Below, piece by piece: positions 32,305-43,460 of a DNA stretch of 64,000 nucleotides. The stretch covers positions 62,001 to 126,000 of the forward strand of contig JAIQDT010006472.1 in assembly GCA_021521415.1 (NCBI GenBank), read 5' to 3'. Source of the DNA: Bidens hawaiensis (taxonomy: Eukaryota; Streptophyta; Magnoliopsida; Asterales; Asteraceae). The number at the start of each line of letters is the position of its first letter. Position 1 is the first letter of the stretch. The notes under the pieces were generated by a model. That model saw only the letters and a program-made list of their open reading frames with translations. It made no database searches and was not told the DNA's origin. A program made the translations under genes and the position numbers.

Positions 32305-33932
32305 ATGAGTCCGAAGCTTTGTGATTCTGATATTGAAGATTTTGTTTCCCAAAATCTTCTTGCCAATCCCGTGGATGAGATATGCACGTTCAATAACAAT
32401 GATATTGCAAGCTTACAGTCCCGAGGCTGTTTCCCTCCAAGAGCCGTATTCTGACCTTTTGATTCGGCCGTCTTGTCTGACCTTGTCTCTAAGACCTGGG
32501 TTTGCTTTCCATTTTTGCCATTTAAAATCAGCTTTTCCTATCCATTTCCTGCTTTTACTACCGAGTTCTTTATCAGGACCGGTCTTAGTTTTGCCTAGAC
32601 CATGCCCATGGTTTGGAGGACCTTATTTGTACTGGAGAGACTAATCGTCAATCATGCTCTGGATCTTACCCTCTCTGAGCTTGCCTCCGTCTACGACCTG
32701 CGTAGCCACGGCTCCTCAAGATACCTTCTCAAAACCATATCTGGTTGAAACCCCACTAGTTTTGAAAAACACCCAAAACAATGACCAATGAAAGAAGCAA
32801 TTCTGCTTTATTAGGAGAGACTCGCTTCCGAACCCCAAAAACCTCCCATACCTTTGGGTGACCAAAAGTAGGATACGTTGTTTTGAAACTGTATGTTGTT
32901 ATTCTTGTGACTGATATGCTTTTATCTTGTCTTATTGCAGCCTTGAAGTTCTTTGAAATCGCTCCTCCTAGCAAAGAAACTGAGAGCAAGCTAAATTCTT
33001 TCTACCTCATAGACGAGGAAGAAAGGATTTTTCACTCTAAGCTGATTTCTCAAGAGCCTTTTCCCTCAGAGGAATCTGATATGTCTGATAAGAAGTAATA
33101 GCATGTTAGCAATAATAGTTAGGAAATTAAGGATACTGGCCTTTGATTTAATAGGTAAATCTGTTGCCGCTTTTGGTGTTGACGATATTGAGAACATGGT
33201 ATCCACCCGCAGCTCTGTCAAAAAGGAGGTTGCCTCCAGCTTCTTGCCTCGTCCGGATAGCAATCGATCAAAGAGTTCTAAAAAGAGGAAGAACCAGGAA
33301 GCCACTGATTCTACTCTCTTGCATGACATTGATTTTCATGAAGCCATGAACAAGACACAACAGGTATATTGAACATTTATTATCCTGAAGATAACGTGTT
33401 CTGAAAATCATGTGCTGATCATCTTTTAATCTAGCAAGGTCTTGAAGTTCTTTCTTCCCGGTTTACTTCCATGAACTTGGAGCTTCATGAGGCCAACACC
33501 CGCATTGCTGAGTTGATGAAGATCGGCACCTCTAAGACCAGTCTTTTGGAGAAGAAAAGCAAGGAGAACGAGGATCTGAAACAAGAAATCGCAATAGCCA
33601 TGAGAGAATTGGTCCACCAAGAGGCTACCTCTTTGATGAGGATCCAAGAAGTTGCCGAGGGAGCCAAGAAGTCTGCAGCAATCTCCATCTTTCAATCTCG
33701 AGTACGGATGGCTAAGGAGGCAAAAGATGCTGGTGTGGATACTTCATTCTGGGACATAGCTGCTTGGGAGAAAGTTCTGGCGGAGCTTAATGGAGAAAGC
33801 GAGGAGGATACCGGTCCGAGTGAAGCGGATAAGGCTGCGGAGGAGGCTGTGGAGGTGGCACTCCAGGAGGCAGTGAAGGCGGTTGGCGATGCTGATCAAT
33901 TGGGCAGTGATGGCGGAAAAGAAAAAGCTTGA
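32305..33932 (+). pseudogene. antisense ORF of element D (putative gypsy-type transposon family, PF04195-like)
   Basis: It lies on the strand opposite to gag-pol. The start MSPKLCDSDIEDF at 32305 is followed by DEICTFNNNDIASLQ and, across a frameshift, by segments related to the Transposase_28 family (by recall). Likely introns are about 32892-32940 (ends CTTATTGCAG) and 33369-33434 (ends TTTTAATCTAG). The last exon, 33435-33932, is open and encodes a coiled-coil rich segment (NLELHEANTRIAELMKIG, ending GGKEKA). The role of this ORF in Tat elements is unknown. Frameshifts around 32450 and stops near 32750-32810 break it. Confidence 0.7.
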
Positions 33933-35369
33933 ACCCAATTTTTATGTGTTTGTGCGTTTGTTGGTTTGTGATTGGTTGTAATGGTTGTTTGAACAATTTA
34001 CTTTTTTTGTCTTGAACAATATTATGCTTTGGATATTAGGATATATGGGTGGAGGGATCTTGACTTTCCAAGACGAAGCCCATGTTATCTTGACTTTTGA
34101 ACATCCAGCATTACTTGGGTGGAGGGATCTTGGCTTTTCAAGACGAAACCCGTTGTTACCTTTTTATTTTCCTGCACTTATGATTAGTAATAACATAATC
34201 TCTTGGCTTTAAGCATTGTGTTCAGAAACTTGTAAGTTTTAGTTGGAATATTACATGTCTTTAATTTTCTGAACTAAGTTACTTCGAGGATAATGTATCC
34301 CGAAAACATGCTTCTTGAATATTTATAGTTTCAGAACATATTTCTTTAAGACTTTGTATTAAAATACTTTTAAGATTTAGAAAACATAATCAAAAGACTT
34401 ATTAGGAATTGATATAAAATATCTTAAGGATAATATATCCTTATGCCTTGTGTGAGTTATCACAATCAAATCAAAAGATCATACCTTGAAATATAAATCG
34501 AATGATAGAACTAAATGTAAAGAGTACCTTCATGGAGATCAATCATAAATCTGGTTAGCTTACATATGATGTCCCCAATTGTTGAGCTTTTTGAAGTGTC
34601 ATGTTTATGGAATTTTCCTAAGTCAAAAACAACTTTGTAATATATCCACATTTAGCGATATGTCCGATCTTCGATCTGTCAAAACAAAGTTAGATAATCC
34701 TGGCGATAAAGCCCATTTACTGGCGACAAGGCCTTTATACTGGCAATAAAGCCTTTTTACTGGCGACTAGGCCTTGACTTGGGAGACATGAAAATGTCTA
34801 AGCTTGAGATAATATTGAGGAAAGTCCCAAATGTACGGGCATGTCAATGCCAAAACTTGAGATAACATGAAAATGTTATAAACCTTAGATAACATGAAAA
34901 TGTTATAAACCGTATATGTGACACGTCTGCCACTTATATTAAGGATTCGGTATATAGCCAACAACAAACGGATTATCAGCTGGTCTGGTCCGCCTGCCTC
35001 GAACTATATCTGAATCATCGTGCGCTCCAGGCGTTCGTGGGAAAGGTGAAAACCTTTAAACCTTAGAAGATATCCAAGATATCTTATTCGTGCTATAGGC
35101 GTTCGTTGGAAAGGTGAAGACCTTTAAACCTTAGGAGATATCAGGGATATCTTATTCGCGTGTGAGGTGATTAGCCTCTGAATGTTGTGAAGATAACATA
35201 TCCTTGGGATAACTGCAAAACACTGATGAGGGGTGGGTGTTAGCCTGTCTAACACTCCTCCGATGCTTAAGTCAGTAAACTTTATTTAGAGATAATAAAG
35301 TTCAAAATATAAAAATAGATGAGGAAACATACCTTTATCCTGAGGATACGATCATACCAGTCAAGGATA
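33933..35369. other. untranslated region of D between integrase and antisense ORF
   Basis: It contains four exact-period 20-bp units starting TGGCGATAAAGCCC at 34701-34780. A two-copy 22-bp block ATAACATGAAAATGTTATAA lies at 34862-34910, and a two-copy 75-bp block is at about 35028-35158. No ORF is supported. Confidence 0.75.
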
Positions 35370-36438
35370 CTAACAAAAATATGCTTTAAGGTGGATAGCG
35401 TTCCAAGCTCTTTGTATAGGAACACCTTCCCTAGTGATTAACCTGTAGGCCCCTTTTCCTGCTTCTGAATCGATTAAGTAAGGACCTTCCCACTTTGGAG
35501 CTAGCTTTCCATCTGCTGGTTTAGTGGTATTTTGAAATGCCTTTCTTAACACCATATCTCCTACTTGTTGTAGGACTTGGCTATCCTTTGTTGGTATGCT
35601 GCCATTCTAATCTTGGCGAGATCTCTGAGTTCATAAATGGTATCTAGGTCTTCAGTAAGGCTTTGGTTGTTGGACTCAGTATCTTGGATGCTGGTTCTTG
35701 CTGTGGGGATCACCATCTCTGTAGGGATAACAGCTTCGGCCCCAAAGACCAAAGAGAAAGGTGTTTGTCCCGTTGCCTTTTTTGAAGTGTTTCTATTAGC
35801 CCAAAGAACAAATGGTAGTTCTTCATCCCATTTTCCCTTCTTGGATCCCAATTTCTTCTTTAAATTGTTGATGATGATCTTGTTACTTGACTCTGCTTGA
35901 CCATTGGCTTGAGGATGTACTGGAGTTGAAGTCACCATCTTGATTCCCCAACTTTCACAAAAGTTGGTTATTCTACTACCTATGAACTGTGATCCATTGT
36001 CACAGACAATCTCTGTCGGGATACCAAATCTTGTCAAGATATTGCATTTGATGAATGAGATCACATCCTTTTCTTTAACTTGGACAAATGCCTCTGCTTC
36101 GATCCACTTGGAAAATAATCTGTCATAGCCAGCATAAAGACCTTTCCACCAGGAGCCTTGGCCAGCTTTCCCATAATGTCCATCCCCCATTTCATAAATA
36201 GTCACGGGGATATGATAGGATATAATGGTTCAGTTTGTTGATGCAAGATGTTGCTGTGTCTTTGACAAGCATCACATTTTCTAGAGAATTTCATTGCGTC
36301 CTTCTTCATTGTTGGCCAAAAGTAACCTGTCCTCAATATCTTGGATACTAAGGCTCTGCCCCTAGTGTGGTTTCCACAATCATCTTCATGTATATCCTTA
36401 AGAACTTCTTGTGCTTCTTGATATTCCAAGCATCTCAA
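35370..36438 (-). pseudogene. integrase of element D
   Basis: The zinc-finger region reads HEDDCGNHTRGRAL...CDACQRH (36400-36230). The catalytic core reads RLFSKWIEAEAF, RFGIPTEIVCDNGSQFIGSR and TPVHPQANGQAESSNK, and the C-terminal DGKLAPKWEGPYLI block ends at 35370. Two frame changes and a short deletion around 36205 and 35561 break it. Confidence 0.9.
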
Positions 36439-37763
36439 GTGTGGACCTGTGATTTTCTATACAAAGTATTATTTAGGATAATATACTGGGTTACCTTCAT
36501 TCGGAAAGCTCTTGGATTTTCTCCTTCTGGAATCTGATTATCTTGAAGATACCGCATTATGGGATTGGTCCAGTATATTGGATTATCTTCAGGATTCAAA
36601 GTCTCCTGGACTTCTTGGTTCTCCTTCGTTGCTGGAGTCAAGATATGCATGATAGGTATCTTGACATCATCTGGTATCTTGAGAGCTAATGCCAAATTTG
36701 CTAAGGCATCTACTTCAGTGTTCTCTTCTCTTGGTACCTGTACTATATCAAATGTTTCGAAACACATAGCTAATTTCTTAACTATTTCTAAATATTTTAC
36801 TAAGTTTTCTGCATTCACTGCATAAGAGCCATTAAAATGGTTAACTAATAACAAAGAATCAACATAAACTAGAAGATACCTGATCTTCATATCCTTAGCT
36901 AATTGCAAACCAGCTATTAAGTCTTCATATTCAGCCTCATTATTAGTAGTCTGATATTCAAAAAATATAGATAGAGGTTTTATGTCCCCCTGTGGCGATT
37001 TTAGCAGGATGCCTAAACCTGTTCCTCTTATGTTGGAGGCGCCATCGGTATGCAAAGTCCAACTCTCCTTGATCTCCAGTTGTTGAACTTCCTTTTCTAC
37101 TTCCTCAAGTATATCCTAGCTAAAATCAGCCACAAAATCGGCAAGTGCCTGAGATTTTATGGCTGTCCTTGGTTCATACAAGATATTGTATGCACTAAGC
37201 TTCACAGCCCACTTTGCCATCCTACCTGACATTTCTGGTTTTCTCAAAACAATTTTAATAGGATAGTTAGTTTTTACATGAATAACATGAGTTTTGAAAT
37301 AATGTCTTAATTTGGTAGAAGCCATTATAAGTGCTAAAATCAACTTTTCAAGATACGAATACCTGGATTCAGCATCTAGTAGACTTTTACTTACATAATA
37401 TATTGGATGCTGTTGACCTTCATGATCTTTGACTAAGATAGCACTTATTGCACTTCTGGAAACAACTAAGTATAAGGATAATGGTTCACCATCAATTGGC
37501 TTCATCAGGAGTGTTGCTAAGGATAAGTACTCCTTCAAGGATAACAATGCTCTTTCTTGCTTTTCTCCCCATTCGAACTTTTGATTCTTCCTCAGGATAT
37601 CATAGAAGTCTTTACACTTCTCTGAAGATCTTGAGATGAACCTGTTGAGTGCAGCTATTCTTCCGGTAAATCTTTGGACATCTTTGACATTTATTGGTGA
37701 CTTGATATCCAGGATAGCTTTGATCTGCTCAGGGCTTGCTTCTATTCCTCTCCTGGTAACCAT
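36435..37763 (-). pseudogene. RNase H and second RNase H of element D
   Basis: The RNase H part reads KDHEGQQHPIYYVSKSLLDA and LADFVADFS. A TAG at about 37114 separates it from the second RNase H, WTLHTDGASNIRGTGLGILL with NNEAEYEDLIAG and VDSLLLVNHFNGSY, in the same frame. The catalytic HTDGAS Asp is present. It ends at 36435. Confidence 0.9.
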
Positions 37764-37766
37764 ATA

Positions 37767-39163
37767 TCAAAGGAACTTTCCTGCTTTGACACCAAAATGA
37801 CACTTGGCTGGGTTCAGCTTCATGTTATACTTATCCAGGATGTCAAATGCTATTGCCAAGTCTTTGAGATGATCCTCAGCCTTTCTTGACTTTACCACCA
37901 TGTCGTCTATGTAGACTTCCATCGTGTCCCCCAGTTGGTCTTTGAACATCATGTTGACTAGCCTCTGGTATGTTGCACCTGCATTTTTTAGTCCTAAAGG
38001 CATTACAGTATAACAATATATACATGTGGGAGTCATGAAGGCTATATCTTCTTGATCTGAAGGCTCCATTTGAATCTGTTGGAATCCTGAGGATGCATCC
38101 ATGAAGGTTAGCAGCTCGTGGCCAGCAGTTGCATCCACCATTGAGTCAATGTGTGGGAGTGGGAATGGGTCTTTTAGACAGGCCTTATTTAGGTCTGTGA
38201 AGTCCAAAAACACTCTCCATTTTCCATTTTTCTTCTGGACAACAACTAGATTGGCCCAACCATCTAGGATATTGGACCTCTCTTATCATCTTGGTTTTGA
38301 GCAGCTTCAGCACTTCTTCTTGTATGATAGCGTTTCTCTCAGGAGTAAACTTCCTTCGCTTTTGATGTACCAGCCTGAAAGATTTATCTATACCAAGTTT
38401 ATGAGTAATTATGGACTTAGAGATACCTGTCATATCTTCATGTTTCCAGGCGAAGGTAGAAGCTCTTTTCTTTTGGAAGGATATTAACTCCATCTCAATA
38501 TCCTCAGGAATACTTATTCCTAATAATACTTTGATTTCAGTATCCTGAGGATCCAAAGATACTTCCTTTACATCCTGCTCTCTTGCTTGCAGGACCTTCC
38601 CCAGTTTTTTCTGTAATTGCTGTGCTTGAGTAGGCTTTGTAGTCCATTCCATTAATGAAGCATAGCATTCTTTGGCATCTTGCTGATCGCTTTCAATCTT
38701 GATGACCCCCCAAGGACTTGGTAGTTTCACACATTGATGATAAGTTGAGGGTACTGCCTTCATGCTGTGGATCCAGGGCCTGCCTAATATCACATTACAA
38801 CAAGATAATGAGTCAATAACACAAAATTTTTTGTAGAGAGTTAGTTCCTTCAATATATATTAGAAGTTTGATTTCTGCCAAAGTGTTCTTGGTTTTGCCA
38901 CTGAATCCTACTAGAACTGAGGATTTTGGGATAATCTCCGTTTCCGGGATATCCATCTTCTTTAAGGCATCCATTTGTATAATGTTCACAGAGCTTCCTC
39001 CATCAACGAGTATCCTGCGCACAAAACAGTTAGTTATACATAAAGTGATTACCAAACCATCATGGTTGGGATCCACAAGATCACATCGGTCCTCCTCGTC
39101 GAAAGATATGATCCTTTGAGTTGTCAGAGTGGAAGTGCGGAGAGGTCTTTCTCTGTTTTCCAT
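37767..39163 (-). pseudogene. protease and reverse transcriptase of element D
   Basis: The protease has RILVDGGSSVNI (39020-38985) and NVILGRPWIHSMKAV. The RT has a frameshift near 38200 between KRRKFTPERNAIIQEEV and DFTDLNKACLKDPFPLPH. The catalytic YIDDMVVKS lies at about 37890-37916. A TGA at 37764-37766 replaces a glycine codon after KAGKFL, and the frame then runs on into RNase H. Confidence 0.9.
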
Positions 39164-41029
39164 CTTTGTTTCTTTTGAACGCTTCTTAGCTGCCGAATAT
39201 GAGGTTCCACAGATGTCGGATCCTCCCGAGATAAAGGATACAACCTTAGCTCTGGGTGGAGGAGAAGGTGCCCTTTCAGGTATGTTGACAGGATCCTGAC
39301 TCTTGTTCTTGTTTTTTCCAAACAGTTCCTTCAGGTATCCTTTGCTGAGAAGATATCATATTTCCTTCCGAAGTGCTATGCAATCTTCAGTGCGACGGCC
39401 AAAGTCATCATGGAATGCACACCATTTGGACTTGTCTTTGATGGATCCGGGCTTTTCATTTTTCTTAGGCCACCTGGCCTTGTCACCTAGATCCTACATG
39501 GCACAAATCACACCACTAATATCAATGTTGAAACAATATTCGGAGATTTTAGGATACTCTTCGTCGTCTTCATCTTCTTCCACAGCATTTATCCTAGGAT
39601 TATCTTGCTTGGAATAAGGCTTGGGCCTAGTGTACTTCTGTGGAGTGTCTGACTTTCTACTGGTAGCTTCATACTTCGGATAACCGAGCTTCCATGAGCT
39701 TTCTTGTCGTCCTCTAGCCGAACATATCTAAATGCCCTGTTTCTGACTTCATCAAGATTCCTGCATGGAGTCATGACAAGGTCATCATAGAAAGGAGAAT
39801 CCTTTCTTAGTCCCATCTTGACGGCTTCGACAGCAGCTGCCATGTCAAGGTTGGGGATCTCCAAAGCTTCCCTGCTAAATTTGGTTATGTAATCCCTTAA
39901 GGATTCATTATTATGCTGAACAATTCTATATAACTCACCTGTCATTTTCTCAAAAGATCTACTACAAGAAAATTGATTATTGAACAAATTAATCAAATGA
40001 GAAAATGATGTAATAGTGTTGGAGGGAATACTCAATAACCATTTGAGGGTTGGCCCCGTTAATGTTGAGCCGAATCCCTTGCATAGGCAAGCTTCTTTGA
40101 TGTCAATGGGGATGGGGTTGATCTCCATCCTTTCTCTGTACTGAACTACGTGTTCCTCAGGATCCGTAGTGCTGTCGTAGAGCTTCATGCTGGGTGTCTG
40201 GAACTTCTTGGGGATCTCCACGTCACATATCGGCCAAGTAAATCTAGATAACTTATGGCTACCTGCGGGCACTTCAGCTATGGGACGTATTATCCCTGGG
40301 ATACTGGAAATCATATCCTTCATTTCTGTAGTTCCCTGGCTATCTCAGGAGGTTATCCCCTTATCATGTACATGTCCATGGTTAGTGTATAAATTAGCAT
40401 TAAATAAACTGTTACCAAGGTCATGGTTAGGTCTCTGGTATCCTGAGCCTTGACGGCTAGTTCCTCCATTGAGGGTATCCTCAGGATAAGGTGACGCCTG
40501 CATAGGGATGTCATCTCCAACATGCACTCCTGACGAGTATATGCCAACTGGCATGGTTGAGCGAGGCTGCATGTTGGTGGATTCTGGCCTCTTTGGTCTA
40601 GGAAGTTCTGAGGAAACCGGAAGATAAGTTCCTCCGTATCCTGATTGCCGCTGAGACGGAGTTCTTGTTGATTGTGTCCCCAAGGATCCGGGATTCTGAA
40701 GGATGGTTGATCCTGGGGAACCAAAATCAAGAACCCTGGGCATGATTGGAGTAGCCTCCTGCCCAGGCTTCTTTTTGATTCCTTCAATCTCCTTAAATAG
40801 CCTTGAGTTGGTCTTTTCTTGCTGCTCCATGTGTGTTTTGACCTGTTTCATCAAAGCAAAAATGTCATTGTTAGAAATAACCGGGTCTACCCGTGTAGAG
40901 GATACCGCAAATGGTGGAAGTTCTCCTCTGGGCTGAGTGTTCTTCTTTGGCATTGGTGTAGGTTCCGAGTTGAAGTTTGAAGCAGCGGTGACCACCGGAG
41001 CAAAAAGTGAGCTGGTTTTTTGAGGCCAT
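39160..41029 (-). pseudogene. gag of element D
   Basis: The start MASKNQLTF at 41029 matches MASQ starts of A and C. A frameshift near 41000 leads to 40995-40345, a Pro/Ser/Gln-rich N-terminus, then a TGA, then the gag core (KLYDSTTDPEEHVVQYRE, CLCKGFGSTLTGPTLKWLLS, 40323-39589). A zinc-knuckle-like CAFHDDFGRRTEDC is at about 39425-39385. It is broken, but each block is readable. Confidence 0.87.
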
Positions 41030-41084
41030 TGTAAAGAGAATGAAGGTGAATGAAATAACGGATTTCAATGATTGAAGCACCATA

Positions 41085-41102
41085 GCCCCACGGTGGGCGC
41101 CA
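41085..41102 (-). promoter_or_regulatory. primer-binding site of element D
   Basis: The minus strand reads TGGCGCCCACCGTGGGGC three bases after the 5' LTR. Confidence 0.88.
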
Positions 41103-41105
41103 AAT

Positions 41106-41694
41106 TGTTTTGGTAAAAAATTAACAACCGTGATTTCATAACCAAATCAGTAAATCGGGACTAGGTGCTTGTAAAGATGGCATGAACACAGAGATTTGTT
41201 GCTAGGAAAAAACCTGTTATCCTGAGGATAACAAGAAAAAACCCCGGGTGGTGAAAACTATCACCACAGCTTTATTAATAATAAAGGTGATTACAAGTGT
41301 GGAGCTTAAACTTTGATCGTGATTACAGAGAATGTGAGTACTAGTAAGTTCTCGAGTGCTAGAGTGTGTGTCATGATCAATGTTTTGGAGCTCTATTTAT
41401 AATAAACAAAGTCTAACAACTATTGCCTATAATTTAGGAAATATGAGACCAAATCCAATTAACCATTGATTATTCAATCCCACACGTTTCCTTATCGGCT
41501 ACGCTCCAATAACAGCAACTGCGAGTCTTCGGGAGATCATTGCAACGGTCTTTGACCTGGTAAACAAGGAAAGTAGCTGACAATGTGTTAGTTATATAAT
41601 GTAATTAGGATACCTGTCGCCTTTGGAGGATACCGTATCCTAGATTAGTCTGAATACTGTTTGCTGAAGATACTGCATAATCTGAGCCCTAACA
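41106..41694 (-). repeat. 5' LTR of element D (589 bp)
   Basis: Plus-strand ends are TGTTTTGG and CCTAACA. It pairs with 31451-32070. Confidence 0.93.
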
Positions 41695-41699
41695 ATTCT

Positions 41700-43460
41700 T
41701 AATAGGATAATTAGTTTTTACGATGATAGTATGAGTTTCAAAATAATGTCTTAACTTAGTTGAAGCCAAAATTAGAGCGTGAATAAGTTTTTCTAGGTGA
41801 GAATACCTGGATTCTGCATCAAGTAGACTTTTACTTACATAGTAAATTGGATGTTAGTTACCTTCGTGATCCTTTACTAGGACTGCGCTTAAAGCAGTGA
41901 GAGAGATGGCTAGGTAGAGGATCAAGGTTTCTCCACACAGGCTTCATCAGAGCGGGGGCCGAGGATAAGTAGTCCTTTAAAGCGGTGAGGGCAGCCTTGT
42001 GGTTCTCCGTCCACATGAATTTCTTGTTTTTCCTTAGGATGTCATAAAAATCTTTACATTTCTCTGAGGACTTTGATATGAACCTGTTCAATGCTGTCAC
42101 CCTTCCTGTTAATCTTTGCACCTCTTTGATGTTCGTTGGGGACTTGAGATTTAAGATAGCCTGAATCTGCTCTGGACTTGCTTCTATCACCCTTTTGGTT
42201 ACTAGATATCCAACGAATTTTCCAGCCTTAACACCAAATACACACTTAGCAGGATTTAGCTTCATGTTATATTTGTCAAGGATGTCAAATGCTACTTCCA
42301 GATCCTTGAGGTGATCTTCCGCCTTCTTTGATTTCTCCACCATGTCATCGATATAGACTTCCATGGTGTCTCCTAATTGATCCTTGGACATCATATTAAC
42401 TAGTCTCTGATACGTAGCACTTGCATTTCTAAGACCAAATGACATAGCAATATAACAATATATGCCCATAGGGGTTGTAAATGATGTGTCCTCTTGATCA
42501 GATGGTTCCATCTGGATTTGTTGAAATGCTGATAAAGCATCCATAAAGGTCAACATTTCATGCTCTGCGGTAGCATCCACCATAGAGTCAAGTGGGAAGA
42601 GGGAAAGGATCCTTGGGACATGCTTTATTCAAATCAGTAAAATCTACACATACCCTCCACTTTCCGTTTTTCTTTTGAACTACAATCACATTGGCTAACC
42701 ATTTTGGATACCTTACTTCCCTAATCATACCTGCCTTTAATAGTTTCTGTACCTCTTCCTGGATGATTGCATTTCTTTCCGGAGCAAATTTCCTTCTTTT
42801 TTGACGAATAGGCATGAAAGAAGGATCAATTCCAAGCTTATGGGTTATAACATCCATAGAAACACCTGTCATATCTTCGTGTTTCCATGCAAAGGTTGAT
42901 TTTCTTCGTTGTAAGAAGGATACTAGATCCTTCTCAATGGATTATTGTTTCTCAACTCCGATTAGTACTTTGCTGTCAGGATCCTCTGGGTGCAATACCA
43001 CCTCCTTAGGATCTTGTTCCCTAGTCTCTGTGACGTTTCTTCTTGCTTTCGGTAATTGATATGCTTCCCTTAGCTTTTTTGTAGGCTTCATGGAAGAGGT
43101 ATAGCTAGCGTCTTGCTGTTCGCTTTCTATCTTCGCTATTCCCCATGGGGTAGGTAGCTTCACACATTGGTGGTAAGTAGAGGGAACTGCCTTCATTTCG
43201 TGTATCCAAGGCCTGCCAAGAATAACATTGCAACAAGACAAGGTATCAGTAACACAAAATTTTTGAATAGAATTTACTCCCTCTATATATATGGGGAGTT
43301 TGATGTCCCCCAATGTATTCTTCGTTTCTCCATCGAATCCTACAAGGATTGAGGATCTCGGGACGATTTTCGATTCTGGAATATTCATTTTCCTGAGCAC
43401 TTCTAATTGTATAATGTTGACTGAACTCCCCCTATCAATGAGGATCCTACGAACATAATG
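41700..43460 (-). pseudogene. protease, reverse transcriptase and first RNase H part of element C
   Basis: The protease site reads RILIDRGSSVNI, so the usual second residue Gly of the DGG active site is Arg. NVILGRPWIHEMKAV follows. RT blocks are KRRKFAPERNAIIQEEV, KKNGKWRVCVDFTDLNKACP, the catalytic YIDDMVEKS (about 42350-42324), NMKLNPAKCVFGVKAGKF and VQRLTGRVTALNRFI. The gene is cut by D at 41695. Frame changes lie near 42585 and 42940. Confidence 0.9.

Larger units (their letters stand above)
31451..41694 (-). mobile_element. Element D: Tat-lineage retrotransposon nested in C
   Basis: Its LTRs are 41106-41694 (5') and 31451-32070 (3'), with duplication ATTCT at 31446-31450 and 41695-41699. 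Minus-strand order is primer site, gag, protease, RT, RNase H, second RNase H, integrase, repeats, plus-strand antisense ORF, 3' LTR. Total 10.2 kb. All domains are present, broken by several frameshifts and stops. Confidence 0.95.
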
